From the NCBI GenBank assembly GCA_000310025.1, contig FN649728.1, forward strand, positions 5,961,965 through 6,025,964: a stretch of DNA of 64,000 bases, given 5' to 3'. Each line of letters starts with the position of its first letter. Within the stretch, counting starts at the first letter, position 1. The translations under genes and the position numbers were made by a program. The notes under the pieces are model-generated. The model was not told the origin of the DNA and did no database searches. It was given only the letters and a program-made list of their open reading frames with translations. Below are positions 21,401-32,928 of the stretch, in pieces. Origin of the DNA: Ectocarpus siliculosus (Eukaryota > Sar > Phaeophyceae > Ectocarpales > Ectocarpaceae).

Positions 21401-22737
21401 ATGGACTCCTGTGGCGCAAGGCACAAGAGTCCGGAGCACATGTATGTCCCGATGATAGCCATTTGGGCATTAAAGCACAAGTGGTTGCGAAGGACGGATA
21501 TAACCGTCCTTCGTAGTAATCATGGAACCAACGACGCTATTGCCATTGGCCAACCAATCCCGCGCAATGATGAAATGGTTCCTCCGATGAGAGCTAGCAC
21601 CTAGCTCTCAGTGACCTTTGTGTCCGAAAACTGAGCACGAAACATTTGTGAACGAACCCGACCTGAGCGCTGTTGACCTGATATCACAACTGTGAGTCAT
21701 GACCACGCTTGCTTGCATGCATGCATGCCTGACCGGATGATGGAGTATCGCTGCTTGCTCGCTTGTGTTGATGATGGAACGCTTGGCACATGTCTACAAT
21801 CCAACTCGGAGACTAGCTAGGATCTGCGCAGGTGAGAGTGTATTTGCTTGGAATATTGTAGTCTAGCCTTGCGCCTTGTCTCTGTAAGAATGACCGAAAA
21901 CGTATCATCTTATCTACATAGGTCGTCGTGTCGTCATGCATTTCTTACAGTATGGAAAGAAAAAATGGCTCGAGTTTTGTAATTTCTACAGCAGTATGGA
22001 CCAGACGCCGACTGTAAATAGAAGTTGTACGGGTGTCGACTCGTTGTGCTGTCAAGGCATCTTCCACGCACTTCTGTCAGTGCTGGTGTGTTGATTGGAG
22101 TCTTGTAGGTCGAGATACAGGAGTGGGATTCTCGGGTTGTGGAGGCAAAAGTCTGCCTGAAACCACCGCAAAACATTGCATGCATAGAAGCTAGATTACT
22201 GCTGCTGCTGTGGTTTTGCTATAGCAGTACTGTAATGTACCAGGTATGGACTAGACGCCGATCGACGTCCGCGTACTACGGCAACGACCTAACTGGATGG
22301 GATACTTCCTGCCACGGCGAAACATACTACAATTCGATGCAAACATCCGTTCGTGTATCGTGCGGCTGCCACATGTATCGACGATAGATACACGCAGAGC
22401 TCTCGCGACGTTGTCGTTACCGCGCAGGAGGACCCCTAGGAGATCTTCCACATACATGGTCCTACAACGACAGCAGTACTACTGTGCATAGATGCCTGGT
22501 AGGAGAGTGGAGTTGTGTGTAACGGCATTTTCCACGCACTCTCCTACCGGTGCTTGCATCGATTGGAGTCTTGAAGGCCGAAAGACAAGAGTGGGTTGGG
22601 TTCCCGGGTTGGTTGTGGAAGCAAACCTGCCTGCAACAACAGAGGATGCGGTGTTCTATTTAATATCCCGCTCAAGGGCGCACAAACAAATAATTCCGAC
22701 ACCTAACCCCCAAAACCTTTTTGTGGGGCCCTCCGGG

Positions 22738-22837
22738 NNNNNNNNNNNNNNNNNNNNNNNNNNNNNNNNNNNNNNNNNNNNNNNNNNNNNNNNNNNNNNN
22801 NNNNNNNNNNNNNNNNNNNNNNNNNNNNNNNNNNNNN
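22738..22837. other. Assembly gap (100 N)
   Basis: Exactly 100 N. The gap abuts a G-run on its right side and lies 27 bp inside the left terminal repeat of the inserted element. The standard length suggests unknown true size. Frames crossing it are meaningless. Confidence 0.98.
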
Positions 22838-23309
22838 GGGGGGGGGGGGGGGGTACGAAGGTCCCATCCCCCCCCTCCAAACGCCACACAATTTCCCATA
22901 TAAACAAGTCTATAGTAAATCCTATATATAAAGTGGGCTTGGGGTAGTAGGTAGTACAATCCACGTAGCCCCCTGCTCCAGAGTACCGCAGCCCGCAGCC
23001 GCGGTACCGTCCGTAGCAGAGGAGCGAGGGAGAGCGAGAGCTTGGGGAGAGTGGTCACGATGAGCACAGTCTCCGTGGGGAGGGGATTCCTATGAACAAC
23101 CCCCTTCGACAAGACGGCTTGGCTAAACCGCGTCTGCCGAGAGCGAGCGGATGGCATGGAGCGGACACAACTTCGGCGACGGTTCAGGAGTCGACGAGGG
23201 CACCGCCTTGCAGCATGAGGCTTCGCACAAGCACGAAGAGTGAGTGTAGAGGAATGAGGACCATTTTGTGAGATTGCCTTGGTTGCATTATAGTATAATC
23301 TGTCTCGCA

Positions 23310-23352
23310 GAAGCAGCAGCAGCAGCAGGAGCAGCAGCAGCAGCAGCAGCAA
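23310..23352 (+). repeat. CAG/AGC trinucleotide tract
   Basis: About 14 near-perfect AGC repeats with one GGA interruption. It is inside the inserted element; no frame through it looks like a gene. Confidence 0.85.
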
Positions 23353-24281
23353 TACAGTATGAACAACACACACAACAACCCACACCAAGGTTGGACGCAA
23401 CCAAGAGTGCGCGAATGCGGAGCCCTCGCGATGCAACTGCCGTCGTGTTATACACACCAAACGTGGTTGTACTGCTGCCCGTGTAGCTGGCAGCGGCAGC
23501 TGCGTTTGTGTTGTGCTGCTTCCCATGTAACTGGAAGCAGGAGTAGCGGGAGCCTCAACAGCAGAGGCAGAAGTCGCAGCGGTAGCTGAGCAGGATGACA
23601 ACTTGTGACAACGAACGTTTGAGAAAAAAAATGCGCGAAATGCAGAACGGCACCACCCACAAGGCTGTGTGCCATGGGGATATTCGTGCCTCTGCAGAAG
23701 AACTGGCGTTTACATTGGTGTCCCCTGCCCTTGCCTGTCACTTTCCGCACGTCCATCGCATGCGAGCAGATCGCGTTCGCCTGTTGCGAAAATCGCTCAG
23801 AAGAATTGCAGTGGCAACTGGGTTTGCACCACGTGCCAGCACTATTTCGACTCCGGTGAAGGGCTGACCCAGTTTCATGTGAACCAGCACGAGAGGTCGA
23901 CCGCACACATGTGAGGGCGATGGCGGTCGGTGTCCGCAGTTGCATTCTCGAGTAATTTACCCTGCTCACTTGTGCTTACCAACATTTCAAGACCTCAAAA
24001 GACCCGTTACTTTGTCTATCCTCGCCGCACGGATGTCGCGCAAAGTATCAATGCGTGCATGCAGCTTTGTCGATGTGTGCGAATGTGTCGCCTACTACGC
24101 AACTTGGCACAGCATGTATAATAGAACGATTAGATCATTAATTCCGTCTCTCAACGGCGGATCAATCAATATATATTCACATCCGCAGGCGTGGTGCTGA
24201 AGCTAAGCGTGAGAGGAGTACAATGATGAGGTTTTTAAACCGACGATCACTGCGGGCGGCGGGAAGGGGTCGAGGGACGTG

Positions 24282-24893
24282 ATGGATAGCAGCGGTGGCG
24301 CAAGCAGTGACGTTGAGGTGGTTACGACGGGAGTTGCAGGCGGGCGTGAGGGCGGAGCAGGCGCGGGTAGCGACGCTGAGGTGGTTGCGACGGGAGTTGC
24401 AGGCGGGGGTGGAGGCGTAGCGGGCGCAAGCAGTGACGTTGAGGTGCTCTCGACGGGAGTTGCAGGCGGGCGTGAGGGCGGTACGGGCACGGTTAGCGAC
24501 GGTGAGTTGGTTGCGACGGGAGTTGTGAACGGGCGTGAGGGTTGTGAGGGCGCGAGCAGCGAAATGGATGGAACTTTCTCCGACGCTGCACACGAGAGTG
24601 GTTCGACCGATATGGTGCGCGTCCAAAACCCCCTCCGCTGCGCGGGATTGCGTCCGAATGTTCGGGAGCCTCTTCTCCAACACTACCCAGCAGCTTTGCA
24701 TGGTGTCGTCAAAAAGGGGCTGTCGTGGAAGGCTCGGATAGACCCGAATGGCGTGGCTCTTTACGCCGTGGAATCCGTCTCCCGCGGCATCCCGAGCCCA
24801 GGTTGTGCTGGAGCAGTGGAAGAACCAGGAGGCACGTGCGAGCCGTGTGTTGACATCAAGGGTAGTAAGGTTTACAGAGGTGAGACCACGTAG
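24282..24893 (+). CDS. Repeat-bearing hypothetical protein, possible first exon
   Basis: The frame starts at an ATG near 24,279 and contains four tandem copies of a 63 bp unit (24,298-24,552), each coding about 21 residues of the type SSDVEVVTTGVAGGREGG. A non-repetitive part follows, with RPNVREPLLQHYPAALHGVV. A plausible splice donor (AGAGGTGAGACC, ~24,880) precedes the stop, and a plausible acceptor (TTGGAGCAG, ~25,023) precedes the next open segment, so the two may be joined. I recognise no domain. The Gly/Val/Ala-rich repeats suggest disorder. Confidence 0.35.
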   Translation: MDSSGGASSDVEVVTTGVAGGREGGAGAGSDAEVVATGVAGGGGGVAGASSDVEVLSTGVAGGREGGTGTVSDGELVATGVVNGREGCEGASSEMDGTFSDAAHESGSTDMVRVQNPLRCAGLRPNVREPLLQHYPAALHGVVKKGLSWKARIDPNGVALYAVESVSRGIPSPGCAGAVEEPGGTCEPCVDIKGSKVYRGETT

Positions 24894-25023
24894 CGAAAAA
24901 AACGCGAAATAGGAAGGCACAACTAGGAAGGCAAAACAATTTAACTGTCATACCCTCATTCCACCACACATGTACTTTTTTTTAATTGGATTGTTCCCTC
25001 TGCACCCCTTCCGTCTTGGAGCA

Positions 25024-25485
25024 GATTTGGTTCAACGATCATCTTTGGAGCCAGAAGACTCAAGGTTGAAGCACCTTGCTCTAGATTTGTTGATTCCTCA
25101 CCAGCAACGAGGCAGGCTGACGCGGTGGAAGAAGAAGTTCGAAGTGCAGAAACTGTACACTTTGAACCAGCTCAGGAAGTGCGCGGCTTTGCATGGTCGT
25201 GGTGCACTCGAGAGTATCTTCATTTACATGGCAGACAATGACGTGAATGGCATTCGAAGGTTGATGGCTCAAGCGCGGCGAGACGGCTTGTCGCTGAGTG
25301 GTATCATGCATAGGTTAGAGCAGGCGGTGAATGGCAAGTATAGTGCCGAAGGGTTCAGCGAGGATGAGTTTGACTTGGCAATACTGGAGGGGCTTCGGGG
25401 AGTGAAGAATAAGTACCATCCAAGACAAATTGCTATTATTTGTGGATGGGTGTTGCACGTGGCGAAGGTGATTCCACCGCCGTAG
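25024..25485 (+). CDS. Hypothetical protein segment, possible second exon
   Basis: About 150 codons reading ...RWKKKFEVQKLYTLNQLR... then FIYMADNDVNGIRRLMAQAR, rich in basic and helix-forming residues. It is preceded by a credible acceptor and lies in the same 3.3 kb inverted-repeat element. No known catalytic motif is visible. It may be the residue of a transposon-encoded DNA-binding protein, but that is only context. Confidence 0.3.
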   Translation, partial: DLVQRSSLEPEDSRLKHLALDLLIPHQQRGRLTRWKKKFEVQKLYTLNQLRKCAALHGRGALESIFIYMADNDVNGIRRLMAQARRDGLSLSGIMHRLEQAVNGKYSAEGFSEDEFDLAILEGLRGVKNKYHPRQIAIICGWVLHVAKVIPPP

Positions 25486-26779
25486 GCTCATCGACAGCCC
25501 CTCTTCGGTATGTTGCCGGCTTGAGTAAGCTTGGAGTGATGACGTTTCGACGCATGGGTATGTGTCATTTGGTTGTGTCCTTTCGCCACATTCGACCGAG
25601 GTCAAATGTCGTGAACTTGTCGCAGAGGCTTGGAGAAGTTTTATGTTACTTGTAGCTGAGGGGTTGTCCCCAAGCACTACTGCTGTCCTTCAAGACTTGA
25701 AAACCAAATAAGAGTTGTCCCCAGCCCATCACAGCTTATTTCAGTACATGAAGTAGCAATCTACACCTTCCTAGTAACAAGGTCCTGCTTGCACGTCGTG
25801 CCGTAAACACCACCACACGCAAGCACATGCAATGGAGAAATGAAAGCCAACAGAAAGCCTGTACGAAAATATTCCCAAAAAAAAACTTTTTTCACACCCC
25901 TCCCGGGGGGGGGGGTAGGGTTAGGTGTCGGATAATTTGTTTTTTGTGCGCCCTTGCATGGTTGCATTTTTCTTTGCCACTGCCGAAGACCGCTGGATCT
26001 TTACGCAGTCCATCTTTCGCATTTACTTCATTTTACACCCAACGACGCAGGACGGGTCGACCTTCATGATGCCCACCTTCGACTTTCGTATCGACCAGAC
26101 GCCGACTGGACATAGCCGTGGGAGTATGGAGTTAGCTGTGTTGTGACGGCATCTTCCACGTACCCACTCCTCCTACCCGTCCGTGCTGGTGTGTCCATGG
26201 GAGTCCTGTACATCGGGATACAGCAGTGAAATTCTCGGGTTCTTGATGGAAGCAAGTTTTCCTGCAACAACGAAAAACAAATTGCGTGCATGCATATGTA
26301 GATAGCGCGATCACTGTTTTTTCTTCACAGCAGTCAGTGTGGACCAGACGCCGAACGACGTCCGCCTATTACGGCAGGCAACGACCATGACTGGATGGGA
26401 TGCCTTCTGCGACGGCGAGCCATACTACTATTATTTCTATGCGATGCAAACATCCGTACGCGTGTCGTGCGCCTGCCACATGTCCACCAACAGGTACACG
26501 CAGACCTCCCGCTCTCTTTGTAGTTGTTGCCGCGCAAAGACTCTCCTCGGGGATCTTCCGCGTCGAATATATTACTGCGGTACTACTGTACATAGAAGTC
26601 GTGATGGGAGTGTCAAGGTACTTGTGTTGTCACGCAGCTTTCTGCCGTTGCGATTGCCATCGTCGATTAAGCGCTTGTGTCTTTAAACCTTCTTAGCCGG
26701 CCTTCAAACTTGTTCCTGATAAGTCTCCGTGTTAACTTCTCCGCGAATGAGTCATATGCAGTTTTGACCTGGGCTCTGA

Positions 26780-28650
26780 CTTTCACGATGGGTATTTTAC
26801 CTCCCCGTCTTGCATTGGTGAGAACCTGCGTTATAAGGAAGGATTGTGTTTGGGTGCGGTAGCCCGTCAGAGGCCGAAAGAGAAAGAAGGTTGACTCAAG
26901 ACCTTGGTTGATTAGAGAGTGAGAGACATGCGGTAGGCAACACCATCGCCATGCGGCATGCCCATCAACACATTTCATCCGCGTATCCCCCGGAGGTCCC
27001 GTAGACAGTATACTCTGCCGAGCACCCCAAACAGCCCCCCTGCTCGGTACGAGATACGATCTACGAAATCCTCGTCACGACTATCATTGCCAGTTAAAAC
27101 GGCGATAAATCAAACTACGCATCCACACGGAAATCGTCCACCATTCATTCCAATTCAAACAATTTCCCAATAAAACAATGTTCTACGAAATCTGTCGATC
27201 TCCCAATAAAACATGCTCTACGAAATCTTTCAAATCTTCTGATGATATCAAATTACTATCTCCTAAAAGGTCTGTCAATAAACAATTCACCCTCTTGAGA
27301 AAAATGCTTTACCAAATTCTCAAGAAGTCGAAACACAAACAAATACCCTTGGAAAAATACCCAGCAAAGACACACATTACATCAGAATCACGTCAGAACG
27401 GGGACGGGTAACTCCGGAAAAATGTGTCCAACGTCCTGACTTACTCAGAACAAATTCCTCAGATAAACATTCATGTTTCAACTCATTGACCAGCTCAAAT
27501 AACCTTCGGAAGCACAAAGGCTTCAACCATGACTTACGAGAACATGCCAAATCCTTCCTCCAATACCCAATACCTTGACAAACATACCAGTCCAACAGCC
27601 TCCCTGCTGTAACACCCATCCCAAACACGAAGAAACCAAACAAACAAGTCCGAAACAAACATGAAGAAACCAACAAATCCAAAACAGACAATCAACAATC
27701 CCGCATCCCCCCTGCTGGGACATCTCGTATAAACGCAACGAAAATCCCATTCAATATTCAATTCCATGTCACCTCCGCAGGTAAAACGCGGAAAACGATC
27801 CAGACATGAAGTACCCAAATCCCATCAGTCAACATCAATTCCATATAAAATCCCCAGGGAAAACACGGAAAATCCCAACATGAACTACCAAACCCGATGT
27901 CAGAAACACTGCTTGTTGTGCTGCGGCGGACAGCATGGTATCACATTCCCCCCCCCATGATTTCCGACAGCAGTGCAACAATCAGGCGTGATTCCGCAAA
28001 ATCCAGCATGCCAATTCTGCATCGAACTTCATCAACTCCAAACCGAAACAAGAAAAGAAAATATATCAAAGAAAAGGCGTCACACGTCCAGCGCATACCA
28101 GCCTGCCGTACAGGCCTACTTGGAAAGGAAAATTGGTACTCCGCAAGGATTGACTCGTCGGGTACGGTACATCGGAGGGACAGAGAAACGGTGCGTGCCC
28201 CCCAACGTCTTTACCCAGCACGTCGAACGCCAAGCCAATGCCTACTACATATAATATCCAGTACCATCAGAAAAACATAGAGAGAATGTGATACCAACAA
28301 AGAAGGAAAACCAAAGTGGAACAAACCGTACGCAGAAATAATACTACCACCGCCATTTGAGATATTGTCTTGACAAACAACAGCCCCCCGGCCGCAACAT
28401 TCCATTTGTCTCCCAGAAAAACAACAATAATCAGCCATGGAAATTCCCTGCCATTTGGCCGTGGAAATTAGTGTCCCTGCAAGGTAAAACGCGGGTGGGT
28501 ATCTCTACAGAACAAAACAAAAGCAAATCCAAACCTGCAAATGTGGCAACGATAGGAAAAATGATTTGCAGACATTCAAACAACGATGAAAAGTGCAGCA
28601 TTGTATCTGAAGATCAAAACACAAGAACAACATCCTGCACACAACAAATA
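26780..28650. other. AC-rich stretch without recognisable gene
   Basis: Lower GC than its neighbours and rich in AAAAC, CCCAATAAAAC and TCTACGAAATC words. Short blocks such as AGGTAAAACGCGG (around 27,780 and 28,480) recur. No credible coding frame. Confidence 0.4.
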
Positions 28651-29253
28651 ATAGAAAAATGACAAGAAGAAAACGCAAACAAACATCACGTGCCTTGGCG
28701 AGTTTGAGACCCCAGCAGAAGTCGCGCTGCTTGCCGTCATTGTCGGACTCGCCCGGTCTTCCGAACTCCCTTCCCCGCTTCATGATCCTCCTGTCGTTGT
28801 TCCGGTCGCGAACACGGGCTCCCCGGCCGTTGCCCCCGCGACATCTTTCCACGGTCGAACGGGGTGTCCACCCCCATCACCGGCCCCACTCTCCCAGCCT
28901 TCAGCCGGCACTGCTCCCCCGGGTCGAAGGGGCGCAGCAGTGCCCCAAACCAGGCCACATCCATCCCCTCTGCCTCGTCGTTGCTACTGCTGCCGATGCT
29001 GCTGCCGCTACTGCTGCTGGAGCCATCGACCAGGTCGTCCACCCCGGGATAGTTGGCGCCGCGCACCCCCGAACACACGGTGCCGGGATCGAAAGGGTGC
29101 GTGGACGCCCCCCTCTCGCCACAGACGCTGTCACCCCAGCAGCCATCAACCTCACCTGCGCACCAACCGCCATCATCGCTGTCGTCGTCAATGCCGTTGA
29201 CCACCGCTTCCCCGTTGCTGGCCGTCCCCCCAACCGATACGGTGGGGGGAACG

Positions 29254-30603
29254 TCACCGACGGTCGCCATCGTAGCGGCCGGTGCCATCGCCGCGGTCGC
29301 GGGTGAGTGCCGTCACCGATGTCGCCACTCCAGCCGCCGATGCCGTCATTGTAGCCACCTGCGCGGGTTCTCGAGCCATTCTCCCCGCCGCCGCAGCGGG
29401 AGAAACAACACCGTCGGGTGCCGTCGCCGTCGCCGCTGGAACCGCCGTCGATACCGACGCTCCAAGCACCAACGCGGGCGCTCCGGTAGTTCTCCCCGCC
29501 ACCGTCGCGGAGATAACAGTGTCGCCGGGCACCGCAACCGTCGCCGCTGGAACCGCCGCCGATGCCGTTACTCCAGCTGTCGCCGCGAGCCCTCCAGGCT
29601 CTTCCTCCGCCGTCGCTGCGAGGGAAACACTACCGCCGCCGTAAGTCGCCATCGTCGCCTCTGGAGCTGCTGCCGATGCCGCCGCTCCTGCCGCCACTGC
29701 AGGAACCCCGGCAATTCCCCCCGCCGCCGTCGCGGCAACAACACTACCGCCGCCGTAGGTCGCCGCCGTCGCCGCTGGAGCTGCCACCGATGCCGCCGCT
29801 CGTGCTGCCACCGCGGGGACTCGGGTCATCCCCCCTGCCGCCGTCGCGGGGGGAACACTGCCGCCAGAGGTCGCCGCCATCGCCGCCGGAGCTGCTGCCG
29901 ATGCCGCCGCTCCTGCCGCCACCGCGGGGACCCCGGCCATCCCTCCTACCGACCCCCAAGAACGTCCATCCCCCCGAAAGCCCTCGCTGCTGAATCCAAA
30001 AGTACAGTGTTCGGAGTACGTGGGCACCCCAGCCTGAGTGAGAATTTTGTGCGTCGCCGAGGAATGATGGTGGCCTGAGTTCAGGTAGAAGCACCGCTCC
30101 CCCTTGCTGTGCATCTTTGACGGGCGGTGACGGTGGCGGAAGCCGGGCATCATGAACGGTAGCGCCACCCTGATCCTCCTCTTGCCGTACAGCTTAACCT
30201 CCGGGCACCTCTTGTCTTCCTTGCTCACCTCAGCAGCGATGTTCAAAGAATCGTTCATCCACGCGAAAGCCTCGGGCCAGATGGCCCGGAAGGACAGCGC
30301 CTTGGTCGGGTACAGAACTCCGGGGAAAAGCTTCGGGTATTCCAGAAACCCAGCCTTGCCTCCCTCCATCACTAGCGCGATCCTCCGCTCCACACGACCG
30401 TTGCTCTTGGGCCCGTCGACCGCCGTAAGCTCCCGCGTAACGTTCAGTTCCGCCAGCAGTCCCCGAAACTCCTCGTGGACCCACTCGGTACCGTTGTCGG
30501 TCAAAACACAGCCCAGCTCCCCGTGAGTAGCCAAGAGAGCCTTGATGGAGGCGTACCACGCACGGAACGCGCCCACGACGTTTGCACCACTCTTCTCCCG
30601 CAA
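29254..30603 (-). pseudogene. Copia integrase core and Ala-rich repeat linker
   Basis: It continues the preceding frame after the TAA. CVLTDNGTEWVHEEF gives the second catalytic Asp and NGRVERRIALVMEGG the Glu. CFYLNSGHHHSSATHKIL is typical of the end of a copia integrase. From ~29,950 down to 29,290 the protein turns into Ala/Val/Gly/Pro repeats of about 38 residues (114 bp), each with a block like VPAVAAGAAASAAAP. At least five units are recognisable. In other copia elements a variable linker also separates integrase from RT. Confidence 0.8.
29290..29950 (-). repeat. 114 bp coding minisatellite
   Basis: Units share GTCGCGG, CCGCCGTAGGTCGCC, GGAGCTGC, GATGCCGCCGCT and ACCCCGG on the plus strand at a spacing of about 114 bp, a multiple of three. 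The minus-strand frame stays open through all units. The copies nearest 29,300 are the most diverged. Confidence 0.7.
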
Positions 30604-30618
30604 GAAGAAAGTCCACCC

Positions 30619-32907
30619 TTAGTTGGTGTGGTGGTCCAAGATCTGCATCAAGTACTTGGCACCACCGCTGGATGAGCCGAAAGGACCGGCTAGGTCCATG
30701 GCGACACGTTCAAGAGGCCGCGTCGTCCGGCGGGAAGGGGAGATGACCTTGGGGACCGAGCGCTGGATCGCCTTCGACTCCGCACACCCATCACAGTACT
30801 CCGGAGTGCCGGTCACCTTGATGCCCATCTGCTTAGCGGTCTCGTACACGGTCTTGGAGTTGGCATGGCCGAGGGAGCAGTGAAGATCGTTGTAGTTGAT
30901 ACTAGACTGCAGGCCAGGCCGTAGCATCGCCGCGACCATTGCGGGGGATTTGACGTGGTGGGGTAGGGGATCGACGCGAGTCCCCTGGATGTAATTCCCG
31001 TGCGGGAATTTGGTGAATTGCACTAGCCCCCCCCAAATCGATGCCCCATGCCGGTTGAGCTTGATCTCATGACGTTCCTGGATCTGGTTCAGCGACAGAA
31101 CATCTAGCGCCAAGTCCGGTACCACGCCAACATTCTTCAGCGTAACACGCACATCCTCATGGCAATGGAAAATCATATCCAAATCACCGAAGAACTCTAC
31201 CGGGATAAGCTTGCCGTCGCCAAGCATGAGTAGCCGCTCCTCCGGGCGCGGTGGACGCCTGTTGTACACCTTTTCCCCGGAAGGGACCACGTGGACCACA
31301 GCGCCAGAGTCTCCGAGGAAGACTGTGGAACCCGGGCGATGCGGGAAAAGGTTGGATATTTCGCGCGCAGGGGGGGATGAGGATACGGAACAGACAAGGT
31401 GCATCGCGAAGAGACCGCCACCAAAAGTAACCTCGCCGTCCCCGCCGAGCGCCTCAGGAACCGCTCCCGCCGAGTCACTTGTCGCCATGGCACTGTTGGG
31501 CTGCAATCCGTCATCGCCACCGTCCACGCCACCGCCGCCGTGGAAAATGTCGACAAACTCAAAGAAGGGCTCGGCCGGTGTCACAACCTGCTGCTGTACG
31601 ATCGCCCCATTGCCAACGCCGCCCCCACTACCGCTGCCGTCACCGCCGCTGCCGCCACCACCACCGCCACCGGCCATCATGGCGTCACTGTAGTACATCC
31701 CATCGGCCGCCGGGATATCACGATATGGGGCGGCCGATGCATCCGTCGTGGCGTACGCGTACTCCGGATCGACAGCACCAGCAGAAGTGACGACGTTGAG
31801 GTGAGGGTGCCGGTTACTTTTGGCACAATTGCGCCACATGTGGCCGTACTGGCCGCAGGCGCCGCACGTACCTTCGAACCTGCGGGGGGCGGCGCAATGC
31901 CCGGCGTGGTGGCCGTGTCTCCCACACCGCATGCATCGGTGCACTGTACCCATCGGCGCGCCGGACGGAGGTGGTGACTCCGGCTGGTAGTACACGGCGT
32001 TACTACCGCAATCGTAGATCCCGCCAACCCCGATCATAGCGGACTGCTGCTGCTGCCGCTGCTGCTGTTGCGGCTGCCGGTACGGCTGCATCTGCGACTG
32101 CTGTTGGTACGGCTGTTGCTGTCGCATCTGCTGCTGCGGTTGTTGGTACGGTTGTTGCATTTGCCGCTGCGGCTGCTGCGGCTGTCGGTACTGTTGCATC
32201 TGCGACTGCGGCTGTTGCTGTTGCCGCGGTTGCTGCTGCTGTTGGGCACCAGCTCCCCCAGAGGACCAATATTGCCCGCGGCCGTCGCCGCTGTTACCAT
32301 TCCGCCGTTGGCCTCCGCCCCCCCCGCCCCCCCCGTTGCCGCCGTGCCCAAAACCACGGCCAACAACAAGAGCATGCGGGTTGGCGGAAACCGCCGGTGT
32401 CACAGCCGCCGACCTCATCTCGCTAGCCTTGAGCGTAGCATACCGACCACGCACGACGTCCTGCAGCTCAGCGCGGGTTAGATCACGCTTGGAAAGGCTA
32501 CTGCGCTTCTCGACATCATAGCGTGCAGGGAGTTGACGGATGAGAATCTGCACAACCTCCAGCTCACTCTTGACAATGCCCACAGCCCGCAACTTGGTCT
32601 CAAGCTGTGCAACACGCGAGAAGAATACCTTTGGGTCTTCATCATCCTTCATTGTGATGTTGTCAAGCTCGGCGACAAGAAGCTGACAATCGGCTGGGTG
32701 GTTCGGCAAAAACCAATCTTCCATCATCCTCCACGCATCGGCCACGGAATGGCAAGAGTACAGGGTGTTCTCAAATGGGGCCCCCACCGCTGCCTCCAAG
32801 ATAAAACCCCACATCCTCTTGTGCTCACCAACAAGCTTTGGGCCGAACTGGCGAGTCAGGTATCCGACGTCTTGATCAGCAGCACCATCGACAGGTTTAG
32901 ACCACAA
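30619..32907 (-). pseudogene. Copia gag-protease-integrase N-terminus, ended by a premature stop
   Basis: Gag (~residues 1-160) has FENTLYSCHSVADAWRMMED and LLVAELDNITMKDDEDP. A Gly- and Gln-rich linker follows, then two CX2CX4HX4C knuckles: CMRCGRHGHHAGHC and CGACGQYGHMWRNC. The protease site is FLGDSGAVVHVV with the catalytic Asp present. The integrase zinc finger (HCSLGH, CDGC) and first catalytic Asp (VAMDLAGPFG) follow. The frame ends in TAA (30,619-30,621) directly after the segment that follows this Asp, and the same frame resumes at once with the rest of integrase, so a single nonsense change breaks it. The Gln-rich linker is encoded by CAG/CAA runs (32,040-32,250). Confidence 0.85.
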
Positions 32908-32928
32908 GGGCCCAACATCATCACAGCA

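Larger units (their letters stand above)
22673..25956. mobile_element. DNA-transposon-like insertion with ~38 bp terminal inverted repeats
   Basis: The left end (22,673-22,710) begins CAAGGGCGCACAAA and includes CCGACACCTAACCC. The right end (25,916-25,956) is its inverted counterpart, with one small length difference in the A-run. The unbroken copy of the host repeat at 1.2-2.7 kb confirms an insertion. No clear target duplication flanks it; instead ~20 bp of A-rich target seems to be lost. The interior holds an N gap, a CAG tract and two coding-looking segments, but no transposase that I can name. C/G homopolymers stand just inside both ends. Confidence 0.7.
21953..26765 (-). repeat. Right arm of the long inverted repeat, interrupted
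   Basis: The reverse complement of 1213-2737. It is present in two pieces, 21,953-22,672 and 25,957-26,765, with a 3.3 kb element between them. The uninterrupted left arm shows the empty site at about 2010-2033, where a short A-rich tract is present that is missing beside the insertion. Confidence 0.75.
28737..32907 (-). mobile_element. Ty1/copia fragment (gag-protease-integrase), no RT seen
   Basis: On the minus strand from 32,907 downwards: gag, two zinc knuckles, protease, integrase and a repetitive Ala-rich linker. Integrase after protease and before the place where RT would be marks it as copia. Neither RT nor RNase H appears before the sequence changes character at ~28,660. The gag N-terminus is also cut: an in-frame stop lies just above 32,907, overlapping the start of the LPMO gene. 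No LTRs are recognisable. It is a different subfamily from the 11-19 kb element (double CCHC knuckle, intact DSGA). Confidence 0.85.

Noticed and set aside
22672-23601. A 309-codon minus-strand frame across the first N gap
   Set aside because: It is held open only by the Ns and crosses a CAG tract; no domain on either side.
28659-30078. Plus-strand frames of 215 and 341 codons rich in Arg/His/Pro
   Set aside because: Antisense shadows of the copia Ala-rich linker on the minus strand.
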